Source: Streptoverticillium olivoreticuli subsp. olivoreticuli
GTDB lineage: Bacteria > Actinomycetota > Actinomycetes > Streptomycetales > Streptomycetaceae
Assembly (NCBI RefSeq): GCF_003391135.1
Contig: NZ_CP031455.1
Coordinates: 8,087,501-8,151,500, forward strand
Direction of reading: 5' to 3'
Length of the DNA: 64,000 nucleotides
This document shows, piece by piece, positions 16,501 through 24,605 of the stretch (the first letter of the stretch is position 1; each line of letters opens with the position of its first letter). The position numbers were made by a program, and so were the translations under genes. The notes under the pieces are model-generated. The model made no database searches, was not told where the DNA came from, and worked only from the letters and a program-made list of their open reading frames with translations.

Positions 16501-16880
16501 ACCGCCAGCAGCAGCGCGTCCGCGATCAGCAGCAGGGAGAGATAGCCGAGGACGAACCAGAGGGTGACGCGCTTGCGGGCCGCCATCGCCGTGGCGAGCA
16601 GCAGCAGGAAGACGGCGTAGGCCAGGTTCGGCGCGGTGGGCACGGTCAGCGTGTCCAGGGCGTCGGTCAGCGGGCGCGCCGCACGCCGCAGCGGAACGAC
16701 CAGCGAGGTGACCGCGCAGAAGACCCCGAGCAGGCCGAAGAACACCGCGAACCCATTGGGGACCCGGTGCAGCAGCCGCTGCCAGGCGGAGCCCCGCCCC
16801 TCGCTGCTGTCCCGGCCTCCGGCCCCCGCGGTGGCGGGCGGCGCCACCGCGTGCTCGCTGTCCGGGGCTGTACGGCTCAT
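13509..16880 (-). CDS. lysX: Bifunctional lysylphosphatidylglycerol synthetase / lysyl-tRNA synthetase
   Basis: The 1123-aa fusion charges tRNA with lysine and transfers it to phosphatidylglycerol, lowering membrane negative charge and raising resistance to cationic peptides. Layout: about seven membrane helices (residues 30-260), a cytosolic DUF2156-type lysyltransferase domain (about 280-590), an OB-fold anticodon-binding domain (about 650-760; VTVAGRVLLVRNHGGIAFAV), then the class II synthetase core. Motif 2 is FRNEGVSYKHNPEFTMLEAY and motif 3 is GLGIGVDRLVMFLTG. Length and order match actinobacterial LysX. It is a specialised second lysyl-tRNA synthetase; the housekeeping one is not in this window. 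Confidence 0.95.
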   Translation of the reverse strand: MSRTAPDSEHAVAPPATAGAGGRDSSEGRGSAWQRLLHRVPNGFAVFFGLLGVFCAVTSLVVPLRRAARPLTDALDTLTVPTAPNLAYAVFLLLLATAMAARKRVTLWFVLGYLSLLLIADALLLAVGYWDTIPSLVLCVAAMALLILARREFYAASRRGAFLRALLVLVAGLAVAIAVGWGLVSAFPGSLERGGGNRLLFVANKVCGGLVSGRHFTGHPPHWLYFLLGLLGALALLNAAMTLFRSQRLEAALHGDEEPRIRALLGRYGGLDSLGYFATRRDKAVVFSPSGKSAVTYRVEAGVCLASADPLGDPEAWTPAIDAWLELAGRYGWQPAVMGASEAGAKAYARSGLGALQLGDEAILQVAAFDLDGREMRVTRQAVNRVERTGATTRIRRHSALSDEEMGEVIGRADAWRDTETERGFSMALGRLGDPADGDCLLVEAFDSEGKMIALLSFVPWGRDGVSLDVMRRDRAAPNGVMEFMVAQLCAQAGRFGVKHISLNFAVFRSAFEEGARIGAGPVLRLWRKLLLFFSKWWQLEALYRSNVKYNPEWHPRFLCYADAGALARIGLASGIAEGFVAVPSLGKLWGRGRARGIASPASTAGLPSLSELGFEGGEAGGAVQRDELAGLPEQVRVRRQKLERLREAGVDPYPVDARRTHTLAALRAAHSGLAPSSRTGERVTVAGRVLLVRNHGGIAFAVLRDWSGDLQLAFTRDDSGAECLRRFVTHVDLGDHIEAEGEVGTTARGEPTVFVTRSRMIAKCLRPLPDKRHGLSDPEARVRMRYVDLAVSPEARQTVRARSATVQALRQGLLDRGYLEVETPMLQQVHGGANARPFTTHINAYDLDLYLRIAPELYLKRLCVGGMEKVFEMGRTFRNEGVSYKHNPEFTMLEAYQAFADYDVMLDLTRELIQGAAVAAHGRAVILRADGEGKLVEHDISGLWPVKTVHGSVAEALGEEIDADTPVAVLRRHCDAAGVPHKPDDRRGDILLEMYERLVEERTGLPVFYKDFPTDVSPLTRPHRADPRLAERWDLVAFGTELGTAYSELIDPIEQRRRLTAQSLLAAGGDPEAMELDEDFLRALEYAMPPTGGLGIGVDRLVMFLTGLSIRETLPFPLVRRR

Positions 16881-17265
16881 TCCGTCAGCCTAGGCAAGGC
16901 GCGGCACACCTGCCCGCCGAGCGCCTGCCCACCGGGCCTCCGGGTGCCCGGACCCCGGGCGTACGGGAGCTCACCCGCGCGCTGCCCGTACGAGCGCTGG
17001 GCATCCTCATCCGGGCCGCGCATGCGGTGACGGCCCCTCCCGGCGAGGGATCCGAGCCCGTCCCGTTCATCTCCGGCCGCCCTCCCCGGCATCCGGACGA
17101 CGGTCTGCCGGTGTCACTTTCGCTTGCGCCGAGCCTGTCCCCGCGATGGCACCCGCGCCCCCGGCCGGGCCGACTCATACCCGATTGGAGTACATGCTTT
17201 TCGCAGGTCGACAACGGGCGATGAGCCAGACTGGCGGACAATCCACTCCGCCGAGGAGGCTCACC
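16881..17265. other. 385-bp intergenic region between divergent lysX and a small membrane gene
   Basis: No gene seen. Promoters for both neighbours must lie here. The stretch just before 17200 is less GC-rich but no confident -35/-10 pair was found. Confidence 0.4.
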
Positions 17266-17460
17266 ATGGCTATCTCGATCTCCGTGGTCGTACTGCTTCT
17301 GATCATGGCGGTGGTGTTTCTCCGCAGCGGCGCGCTGCGGGTCTCCCACGCGATGGTCTGCGTTCTGCTCGGATTCCTCCTTTCCAGCACGAGCATCGCG
17401 CCCACCCTTGCCCACGGGCTGTCGGCCACCACGACGTTCGTCAGCGGCGTACGACCCTGA
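17266..17460 (+). CDS. Small membrane protein (64 aa)
   Basis: ATG 17266 follows GAGGAGG at ideal spacing (CGAGGAGGCTCACC). Two hydrophobic segments, ISISVVVLLLIMAVVFL (residues 3-19) and VCVLLGFLLSSTSIAP (residues 33-48), make a hairpin of two helices with a short polar tail ending VSGVRP. Similar short two-helix proteins are common in Streptomyces but no function is known. Convergent with the encapsulin genes, 144 bp from the end of the second. Confidence 0.75.
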   Translation: MAISISVVVLLLIMAVVFLRSGALRVSHAMVCVLLGFLLSSTSIAPTLAHGLSATTTFVSGVRP

Positions 17461-17479
17461 CGCCCCGGCCGTCACTCCT

Positions 17480-17503
17480 GCCGGTCCGACCGGCCATGGC
17501 CGG
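17480..17503. terminator. Weak hairpin(s) between convergent genes
   Basis: GCCGGT-CCG-ACCGGC overlaps the palindrome CCGGCCATGGCCGG, in the gap between the small membrane gene and the encapsulin gene. A bidirectional terminator is plausible by position, but the arms are short and there is no T-run. Confidence 0.3.
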
Positions 17504-17604
17504 GGGCATCGAGGCCGTACCTCCTCGCGGATCTCCTCCGTCGCCTTACGTCACGCGGCCGGTGATGCCGTTCTCCGTGATTCCGTTCTTGCGACCGGGC
17601 GTCG

Positions 17605-19014
17605 TTACACGCGCCCGATCTCGACGTCCTCCAGTACACCGAGCGCGTCCGGCACCAGGATGGCCGCCGAGAAATAGGCGCTCACGAGATAGGACGAGAC
17701 CGCCTGCTCGCTGATGCCCATGAACCGCACATTGAGGCTGGGCTGATACTCGTCCGGGATGCCGGTCTGGTGGAGGCCCACCACGCCCTCGTTCTCCTCG
17801 CCGGTGCGCATCGCGAGGATCGAGCTGGTGCCCGATTCGCTCACCGGGATCTTGTTGCACGGCAGCAGCGGCACGCCGCGCCAGGAGCGCACAGCCGATC
17901 CCAGGACCTCGATGTTCTTCGGGTAGAGGCCACGGCTGCTGCACTCCCTGCCGAAGGCCGCGATGGTGCGCGGGTGCGCCAGCAGATACTGCGTCTTACG
18001 GCGCCGCGACAGCAGCTCGTCGAGGTCGTCGGGGGTCGGCGGCCCACTGCGGGTGTGCAGACGCTGGCCGAGGTCGGCGTTGTGGAGCAGGCCGAACTCG
18101 CTGTTGTTGACGATCTCGTGTTCCTGGCGCTCGCGCAGGGCTTCGATGGTCAGGCGCAGCTGCTGCTCGACCTGGTTCATCGGGTCGTTGTAGAGGTCGG
18201 CGACGCGGGTGTGCACCCGCAGGACCGTCTGGGCCACGCTCAGTTCGTACTCACGAGGCGAGAGTTCGTAATCGACGAAGGTGCCCGGGATGACCGGCTC
18301 CCCGGTGTGGCCCGAGGCGACGGAGATATCGGCCTCACCGCGCTTGTTCTGCGCCGGCTGGGGGCGGGAGGCGAAGCCCGCGACGTGGTCGCGCAGCGCC
18401 TCCGAGCGGTCGGCCAGCTCCTGGAAGGCCTGGAGGGGGAGCGCCAGGACCGTGCAGCGCGTGACGGCCGTGACGGTGAACGGCCAGGTGCCGTCCGGCT
18501 CCAGCGGCACGCGCTCGCCGAAGTAGTCCCCGTCGGCCAGCACCCCGAGCACCGTCTCGTCCCCGTATTTGCCGGGACCCGTCTTGTTGAGCTTGCCGTG
18601 CGCGATCAGGAAGACCTGATCGGCCGGGCTGCCCGCCTGGACGAGGGTGTCTCCCGCCGCGTACTGCCGCTGGACGAATCCGCCCGCCAGCGCCTCCAGC
18701 ACGGTGCTGTCCTCGAAGCCCCGGAGCAGGGGAAGTTCGCCCAGCTCCGGTGGGATGACCCGGACTTCCGCGCCGGTCGAGATGAACTCGACCCTGCCGT
18801 CCCCGACGGTGTAGCTCAACCGCCTGTTCACCCGGTAGGTGCCCGCGGACACCTGGACCCATGGCAGCACGCGCAGAAGCCAGCGGGAGGAGATCCCCTG
18901 CATCTGCGGTACGGACTTCGTCGTGGTGGCGAGCTGCCGTGCCGCGGGAGTGCCGAGGCTCAGCTGTGACTGGCCCGGCTGCTCACCAGGTACGGACTCC
19001 ACTGACGTGGTCAT
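17605..19014 (-). CDS. Family 2B encapsulin shell protein, copy 2 of the tandem pair
   Basis: The 469-aa protein has an HK97-type shell fold with an inserted cyclic-nucleotide-binding-like domain, the definition of family 2B encapsulins. An N-terminal arm (TTTKSVPQMQGISSRWLLRV) is followed by the CNB-like insert at about residues 80-210 (VQAGSPADQVFLIAHGKLNK). The shell part holds EYELSVAQTVLRVHTRVADL and MNQVEQQLRLTIEALRERQ, and the A-domain end VRFMGISEQAVSSYLVSAYF. Family 2B shells assemble into protein nanocompartments; known cargo in Streptomyces includes terpene cyclases such as 2-methylisoborneol synthase. No cargo gene adjoins it here. The canonical cAMP-contacting Arg is not seen after the YFGE motif. 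Confidence 0.88.
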   Translation of the reverse strand: MTTSVESVPGEQPGQSQLSLGTPAARQLATTTKSVPQMQGISSRWLLRVLPWVQVSAGTYRVNRRLSYTVGDGRVEFISTGAEVRVIPPELGELPLLRGFEDSTVLEALAGGFVQRQYAAGDTLVQAGSPADQVFLIAHGKLNKTGPGKYGDETVLGVLADGDYFGERVPLEPDGTWPFTVTAVTRCTVLALPLQAFQELADRSEALRDHVAGFASRPQPAQNKRGEADISVASGHTGEPVIPGTFVDYELSPREYELSVAQTVLRVHTRVADLYNDPMNQVEQQLRLTIEALRERQEHEIVNNSEFGLLHNADLGQRLHTRSGPPTPDDLDELLSRRRKTQYLLAHPRTIAAFGRECSSRGLYPKNIEVLGSAVRSWRGVPLLPCNKIPVSESGTSSILAMRTGEENEGVVGLHQTGIPDEYQPSLNVRFMGISEQAVSSYLVSAYFSAAILVPDALGVLEDVEIGRV

Positions 19015-19118
19015 GGTTGGTCATCACCCATCTGTTGCGGTATCTGGCGTGGTTGCGCTGTCCGGCGCGAAACGTGTGCTGAGGTGCCGGGGCATCCGAA
19101 TCCGGCCCCGGTCCGGAT

Positions 19119-20528
19119 TCAGTGCCCGATTTCGACGTTCTCGAGAATTCCCAGGGCGTCGGGAACGAGGACGGCGGCGGAGTAGTAGGCGCTCACGAGA
19201 TAGGAGATGATGGCCTGCTCGCTGATTCCCATGAACCGCACCGAGAGGCTCGGGCGATACTCGTCGGGAATTCCCGTCCGGTGGAGACCGACGACCCCCT
19301 GGGATTCCTCCCCGGTACGCATCACCAGAATGGAGCTGGTGCCCCCGTCGGAGACCGGGATCTTGTTGCACGGGAAAATCGGGACGCCGCGCCAGGCGGG
19401 CAGCGAGTGCCCGTTCACATCCACGCTGTCGGGATAGACGCCCCTGCTGTTGAACTCGCGGCCGATCGCCGCGATCGCGCGTGGGTGCGCCAGGAGGAAC
19501 GCGGGGTCCTTCCACACGGTGGCCAGGAGCTCGTCGAGGTCGTCGGGGGTGGGCGGGCCGGTGCGGGTGTGGATGCGCTGCTTGAGGTCGGCGTTGTGGA
19601 GCAGCCCGAAGGCGCGGTTGTTCACCAGTTCGTGTTCCTGGCGCTCGCGCAGGGCTTCGATGGTCAGGCGCAGCTGCTGCTCGACCTGGTTCATCGGCTC
19701 GTTGTAGAGGTCCGCGACGCGGGTGTGCACCCGCAGGACCGTCTGGGCCACACTCAGCTCGTACTCGCGCGGTGTGAGCTCGTAGTCGGCGAAGACGCCC
19801 GGCAGCGACGGCTCGCCGGTGTGTCCCGAAGCGACGTCGATGGCCGATTCACCGTGCTCGTTGTGCGGGAGGTCGGCGGTGGCATGGAAGGCCGCGACGT
19901 GGGCGCGCAGCTCGTCGGAGGTGCCGAGCAGCTCCTGGAACGCCTGGCGGGGCAGGGTCAGCACCGTGCAGGCGGTGACGGCCCTGGCGGTGAAGTCCCA
20001 GGTCTGCTCCTCGTCCGCCGCGACCGCCTGGTCGCCGAAATATCCGCCGTCGGCCAGCACGCCCAGCACGGCCGGGTCGCCGTACTCGCCCTCGCGCACC
20101 TTGTCGATCTTGCCGTGGGCGATCAGGACCACCTGGTCGGCCGGCTGCCCGGCCTCCACCAGCAGCTCGCCGGGCTGGAACTCGCGCTGGGTGAAGCGGC
20201 CCGCCAGGGCTTCGAGGGTCGCCGGATGCGTGAAGCCCCGCAACAGCGGCAGCTCGCCCAGCTCGGCGGGGATGACCCGGACCTCCGCGCCGGTGGAGAC
20301 GAACTCCACGCCGTCGCCCAGTGTGTGTGTAAGACGGCGGTTGACCCGGTAGGAACCGCCGGGGACGTGGACCCACGGCAGCAGGCGCAGCAGCCACCGT
20401 GAGGTGATGCCCTGCATCTGCGGCACGGTCTTCGTCGTGGTCGCCAGATTGCGCGCGGCCGCGGTGCCCAGGCTCAGGGGGCCGCTACCGTTATTGCCCG
20501 CGGTATCGGTCTCCACTGATGTCGTCAT
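19119..20528 (-). CDS. Family 2B encapsulin shell protein, copy 1 of the tandem pair
   Basis: Also 469 aa from the ATG at 20528 (MTTSVETDT). A GTG at 20543 would add five residues and was rejected because the paralogue starts with the same MTTSVE. Colinear with the downstream copy along its entire length, with the CNB-like insert (VEAGQPADQVVLIAHGKIDK; cassette YFGDQAV) and the shell motifs EYELSVAQTVLRVHTRVADL and VRFMGISEQAIISYLVSAYY. The copies differ most in the insert and the N-terminal arm. First gene of the pair, 104 bp before the second, so probably co-expressed and able to form mixed shells. Confidence 0.88.
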   Translation of the reverse strand: MTTSVETDTAGNNGSGPLSLGTAAARNLATTTKTVPQMQGITSRWLLRLLPWVHVPGGSYRVNRRLTHTLGDGVEFVSTGAEVRVIPAELGELPLLRGFTHPATLEALAGRFTQREFQPGELLVEAGQPADQVVLIAHGKIDKVREGEYGDPAVLGVLADGGYFGDQAVAADEEQTWDFTARAVTACTVLTLPRQAFQELLGTSDELRAHVAAFHATADLPHNEHGESAIDVASGHTGEPSLPGVFADYELTPREYELSVAQTVLRVHTRVADLYNEPMNQVEQQLRLTIEALRERQEHELVNNRAFGLLHNADLKQRIHTRTGPPTPDDLDELLATVWKDPAFLLAHPRAIAAIGREFNSRGVYPDSVDVNGHSLPAWRGVPIFPCNKIPVSDGGTSSILVMRTGEESQGVVGLHRTGIPDEYRPSLSVRFMGISEQAIISYLVSAYYSAAVLVPDALGILENVEIGH

Positions 20529-20674
20529 AATGCGAATGCCCACCCATCCATTGCGAAATGCCCGTTGCGGACCCGACGATTGCTTTTCCGCTGCTTTTTC
20601 GCTCGTGCACCTTCGAAGCTAGCAGCGGGAATCGGCTGACGCAGTCACTCACATGGGTGGATTGATCGACGATG

Positions 20675-21922
20675 TTAAGTTCGGATAAAAATGCCGATGC
20701 CGTTGGCGACGGCCCGTTCACCCCCGCCCGAAGGGTGATTGCGCACCGTCGTGCGCCTCGCGTCCGGGTCGCGGGTGACCAGGGTGCTCGACCCCCCGCC
20801 GTCCAGGTTCACCGCGTCGTCCGCTCCGAGGTCCCGCATGAGATCGGCCAGTTCGGCGACGGTCATGCCCGAGCGGTACTCGCTGCCGCCGTCCAGGGCC
20901 AGGAGGAAGAAGCGCTGCCCGTCCTCGCCCATGCCCGCGGAGGTCCGCACCGCCGACGTCGAACGGTTCAGCCCCGCCAGCGGTCTGCCGTCACGCAGCA
21001 CCGGGAAGCCGCCGATGGCGAAGCGGAGCGCCCCGCGCGCCGCCGGCTCCAGCCGCTCCTCGACCTTCACCGTGTCGCCGACCCGCAGCTTGCGCAGCTC
21101 CTTCGCGCCCGCGTCGCGCCCCACCAGGACCACGGAACCGGACGGGATCGCACCGCGCCCAGGGGTCTTGGCCACCTCCGTCACCCGGTCGCGCCGCACG
21201 GTCAGTTCATAGGTGTCGGCGCTGCACGGAGCGGCCCGGTTGGTGTCCGTTCCGCACGTCGCCCGACGTCGCGAGGCCGTCCCCCACTCGTGGGTGAACG
21301 CCCCGATGCCGCCCACCGGCAGGGCGTACTGATTCAGACCGCGCAACGCCAGCTTCCTGCCCTTGGCCCTCACCGTCCCCGCCAGGGTGAGGCGGTCCAG
21401 CCTGGCCGTGCCGTCCGTCCCGACGCCGATGACGTCCCGGGTCGTCACGCCCGGCGGCATCGACGGCCCGAAGCGCTGGCCGTTCGGCACCGCCGCGCCC
21501 AGCCGGCCGCCCCTCGCGATGGACGGCCCCACCGGGGCGCCGGTCGCCTCGACCCCCGGGTGCTGGGACTCGGTGATGTTGAAGAAGTCGCCGTTGATCC
21601 CGCCGACCGCACCGCCGCGGTCGACCATGCGGGACACGGTGGCCCGCGCGGCGACCGACCCCGGATACAGCAGGTCGAGAGAGACCCCCGGCTCGCGCAG
21701 GTCGACGGTCAGCAGATGCCCGTGCGCCGGCCCGTGCGAAGCCGTCAGGGCGAAGTCCCGGTACTCCACCCCCGGCGCCACAGGGGCGAGCGCGCCCAAC
21801 CTCAGTGCCTGCCGTGCGCTCGTATCCGCCGGGTCGGCCCAGGCGGTGCCTCCTCCCACCAGCGACGTCCATGCCACCAGAACCGTCAGCACCGCGCGCA
21901 CGCGGTTTCCGCATCCGATCAC
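20675..21922 (-). CDS. Secreted phosphodiester glycosidase (NAGPA domain)
   Basis: Exported protein of about 415 aa. GTG 21922 follows GGGGAGA and begins a Sec signal peptide (VRAVLTVLVAWTSLVGGGTA, cleavage near AWA-DP). The NAGPA domain motifs are GGINGDFFNITESQHPGVEA and the C-terminal DDAVNLDGGGSSTLVTRDP, which carry the metal/catalytic acids. The family removes N-acetylglucosamine or similar sugars from phosphodiesters in wall polymers and exopolysaccharides. It ends 146 bp before the encapsulin pair in the same direction; no functional link is evident. Confidence 0.82.
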   Translation of the reverse strand: MIGCGNRVRAVLTVLVAWTSLVGGGTAWADPADTSARQALRLGALAPVAPGVEYRDFALTASHGPAHGHLLTVDLREPGVSLDLLYPGSVAARATVSRMVDRGGAVGGINGDFFNITESQHPGVEATGAPVGPSIARGGRLGAAVPNGQRFGPSMPPGVTTRDVIGVGTDGTARLDRLTLAGTVRAKGRKLALRGLNQYALPVGGIGAFTHEWGTASRRRATCGTDTNRAAPCSADTYELTVRRDRVTEVAKTPGRGAIPSGSVVLVGRDAGAKELRKLRVGDTVKVEERLEPAARGALRFAIGGFPVLRDGRPLAGLNRSTSAVRTSAGMGEDGQRFFLLALDGGSEYRSGMTVAELADLMRDLGADDAVNLDGGGSSTLVTRDPDARRTTVRNHPSGGGERAVANGIGIFIRT

Positions 21923-22130
21923 AGTCTCCCCAGAGGTCCCGTCAACTCTGGCACGATGCAAGAGAGTTCACCATGCCCCGAAAGAACGACAGGGAACGCG
22001 CCGAAGTCGACACGGGCAACTCTTGCCACATCCCTGCCCTTTGGCCCTGTGTGCCCGGATACTCGCAGGAGACAGCTCGTGCGGGCCGCCGGCACCGCCC
22101 GCGGACGCACCCCGATCCGGGAGAGTCACC

Positions 22131-23003
22131 ATGACCCCTCGTACGCGCCGCGCAGCCGTCATCACCCTGGGAGCCGCCCTCGCGGGCTCCGTCGCGGGAC
22201 CCGCCTTCGCGGAGCGGGCGGAGGCGGATCCGGGCGCGGGTGTCGCGCCGGGCAAGCCTCCGCTGCGCCGCGCCCACGCGCACAACGACTACGAGCACCC
22301 TCGCCCGCTCACCGACGCGCTCTCCCATGGGTTCGGCAGCGTCGAGGCCGACATCTGGCTCGTCGGCGACAAGCTCCTGGTCGCGCACGACGCCTCCGGG
22401 CTCGACCCCACGCGCACGCTGGAGTCGCTCTACCTCGACCCGTTGCTGCGCCGGGTCGGATCCGGGCACGGCCGGGTCTATCCGGGGTACGACTTCTCGC
22501 TGCAACTGCTCATCGACATCAAGACCGCGGGCGGTCCCGCCTACCGGGAGCTCTCCCGCCACCTGCATCACTACCGCTCGATGCTGAGTGTCTGCGACAA
22601 CGGCCGGGTCCGGCGCGGCGCGATCACCGCCGTCATATCCGGCGACCGGGGAGCCAGGGAGCCCATGGAGGGGGAGCGCGTGCGGCGCGCCTTCTACGAC
22701 GGCCGCCTCACGGACCTCGGCAGCGGTGTCCCCGTGTCCTTCGCCCCGCTCGTCAGCGACAACTGGTCCCTCAACTTCACCTGGCGGGGTGCGGGTCCGA
22801 TGCCCGGGCGGGAACGCGCCGAGCTGCGGCGGATCGTCTCCACCGCGCACGCCGAACACCGGCAGGTGCGGTTCTGGGCCACACCCGACCAGCCCGGCCC
22901 GGCGCGTGACGCCCTCTGGCGCGAACTCCTCGCCGCGGGCGTGGACTACCTCAACACGGACGACCTCGCGGGCCTTGAGGTGTTCCTGCGCGCGCACCGC
23001 TGA
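22131..23003 (+). CDS. Secreted GDPD/PI-PLC-like phosphodiesterase
   Basis: Product of 290 aa with a Tat-like signal peptide (MTPRTRRAAVITLGAALAGS, ending AFA-E). The core begins RAHAHNDYEHPRPLTDALSH, includes GSVEADIWLVGDKLLVAHD (first Glu/Asp/His of the TIM-barrel phosphodiesterase site) and LLIDIKTAGGPAY, and ends GVDYLNTDDLAGL. This matches the bacterial glycerophosphodiesterase-like proteins related to yeast Aim6. Likely acts on phospholipid head groups or wall glycerol-phosphates outside the cell. Divergent from the NAGPA gene. ATG chosen for its GGGAGAG ribosome site. Confidence 0.82.
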   Translation: MTPRTRRAAVITLGAALAGSVAGPAFAERAEADPGAGVAPGKPPLRRAHAHNDYEHPRPLTDALSHGFGSVEADIWLVGDKLLVAHDASGLDPTRTLESLYLDPLLRRVGSGHGRVYPGYDFSLQLLIDIKTAGGPAYRELSRHLHHYRSMLSVCDNGRVRRGAITAVISGDRGAREPMEGERVRRAFYDGRLTDLGSGVPVSFAPLVSDNWSLNFTWRGAGPMPGRERAELRRIVSTAHAEHRQVRFWATPDQPGPARDALWRELLAAGVDYLNTDDLAGLEVFLRAHR

Positions 23004-23186
23004 GCGCTCCGGGCACGGTTCGGCAAGCACCGGCAAATCGTACGATTATGGTTCTTTTTGGTGTGATCGCCACGCGGGACCGGCAGCGGGATTTCTCGCG
23101 GTGGAATGTCGCGGTCCTGAGCGGAGCGTGTGCCGGTACCGTCACCGCGCGGTGCCGACGGTCCGCGACCGGGAACGCTGGAGCGT

Positions 23187-23705
23187 ATGGCCACTCCCCC
23201 CGGACCGCCGTACGGCCCGCCCGCGAGCCCACCGCCGCCCTCCGCTCCACCCCCGGGCGGCTTCGGCCCGGGGCAGCCTCCGTGGAACCCGGAGCCGCCG
23301 TCGGGCGGTGGCTCCGGACGGCGGACCGCGATCGCCGTGACCGTGCTGGTGGCGGTCGCGGCAGTCGCGCTGGGGGCGGTGCTCATCATCGCGGACAAGG
23401 GCAAGAAGGGGGACGAGCCCGGCAAGGGAACCTCGTCCAGTGACTCCTCGCCCTCGTTCACCGTCCCCAGCGGGCTGCCCTCGGAGCTCCCGACGCACTT
23501 TCCCAGCCGACTGCCGACGAGTCTGCCGTCCGGCTGGCCCAGTGGCCTCCCGACGGGCCTGCCGTCCGGTCTGCCCACGAGCCTTCCCAGCGGATTCCCC
23601 ACGGAACTGCTGCCGATGCCCGTCGGCGACCGGCGGGACCCGGCAGCCGGGCGGGCGGCTGCGGTCACTGGGCCGGTACGGCCTGGATATCCAGCTCGAT
23701 CCTGA
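23187..23705 (+). CDS. Pro-rich single-pass membrane protein with LPxGLP-type repeats
   Basis: Unknown function, 172 aa. A Pro/Gly-rich cytoplasmic N-terminus (residues 1-45) precedes one helix (TAIAVTVLVAVAAVALGAVL), then a Ser/Lys linker and an exported C-terminal region built of four-residue units such as LPSG, LPTS, FPSR and WPSG (residues 95-140). This resembles surface spacers that hold a head away from the membrane, but there is no head domain. Its 3' end overlaps the YceI gene tail-to-tail by about 41 bp. The final residues may be read-through of a lost stop; composition changes after PTELLP. Confidence 0.6.
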   Translation: MATPPGPPYGPPASPPPPSAPPPGGFGPGQPPWNPEPPSGGGSGRRTAIAVTVLVAVAAVALGAVLIIADKGKKGDEPGKGTSSSDSSPSFTVPSGLPSELPTHFPSRLPTSLPSGWPSGLPTGLPSGLPTSLPSGFPTELLPMPVGDRRDPAAGRAAAVTGPVRPGYPARS

Positions 23706-24534
23706 TGGTCGCACCGATCATGGCGATACCGCGCTGCAGCATCGAGCGCCAGTCCAGGGTGAAGTCCTCGCGGTGCAACTCGGTCGAGGCCGAGCAGGCG
23801 GTGCGGGTCTCGCCCATGATGCCGGTGCCGATGCCCAGGTAGCGGGTGTCGAGAGAGACGTTGCGGCTGACACCGTGCAGATTGAGCACGCCCTGGACCG
23901 TCCACCGGGACCCGCCGCGGTGCACGAAGCGCTCGCTGGTGAACTGCATGTACGGAAACTTGGCGACATTCAGGAACTCCGGGGAGCTCAGATGCTCGTC
24001 GCGCTGCTTGACCCCCGTGTCGATGCTCGCCGTCTCGATCACCACATCGATACGGGAGTGCTCCATGTTCTCGGCGATCCAGAGAGTGCCCTCGAACCGG
24101 TTGAACCGGCCGTGCACCTCGGCGAGCCCGATGTGCCGGGAGATGAAGCGCACGGCCGTGTGGTCCGGGTCGATGCGCCACGCGCCGGGTGCCGGCATGG
24201 ACGGGACGGGCGCCGGTTCCATGCCCACCGGTTCGAGGGAGGTCCGTACGCCCTCCGTGGACGTGAAGGCACGTCGCACGGGCTGGAAGCCTTCGGCCGT
24301 CACGGCGACGCTGTACGCGCCGGGCGTCACGGTCGTGGCGAACCTGCCGTGCGGATCGGTCTGCCCGTGAACCACTTCCTGGCCGTTGAGATCCCGTACG
24401 GATACTTCCGCTCTGTGCATCGGCAACTGGACCGGGTCCAGGACGACACAGTCGAGAGCCCCCGCGCCGTACGGAATCGGAGCGATCTCCTGGTGGAGGG
24501 AACGCTTACGACGGCGCAGCAGGGCGAAAACCAT
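23665..24534 (-). CDS. YceI-family protein with N-terminal carboxypeptidase-regulatory-like domain
   Basis: The 289-aa protein has two domains. Residues 30-100 form a beta-sandwich of the carboxypeptidase regulatory-like type (HGQTDPHGRFATTVTPGAYS). Residues 118-287 form a YceI lipocalin-like barrel: GAWRIDPDHTAVRFISRHIG, FEGTLWIAENMEHSRIDVVI and VQGVLNLHGVSRNVSLDTRY. YceI proteins bind long isoprenoid-type lipids. No signal peptide is seen, so it is probably cytoplasmic. A sigma70-like promoter with an overlapping inverted repeat lies upstream, suggesting specific repression. Confidence 0.88.
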   Translation of the reverse strand: MVFALLRRRKRSLHQEIAPIPYGAGALDCVVLDPVQLPMHRAEVSVRDLNGQEVVHGQTDPHGRFATTVTPGAYSVAVTAEGFQPVRRAFTSTEGVRTSLEPVGMEPAPVPSMPAPGAWRIDPDHTAVRFISRHIGLAEVHGRFNRFEGTLWIAENMEHSRIDVVIETASIDTGVKQRDEHLSSPEFLNVAKFPYMQFTSERFVHRGGSRWTVQGVLNLHGVSRNVSLDTRYLGIGTGIMGETRTACSASTELHREDFTLDWRSMLQRGIAMIGATIRIELDIQAVPAQ

Positions 24535-24605
24535 CCCGAAGGGCCTTTCCGTGATCAGAAGGTGATGAACCTGTAGATCACCACATTCCTCTACTGAAAG
24601 GCAAA

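Noticed and set aside
13497..17030. Plus-strand open frame of 1177 codons opposite lysX
   Set aside because: Shadow of lysX, rich in Arg, Gly, Pro and His, no domain recognisable.
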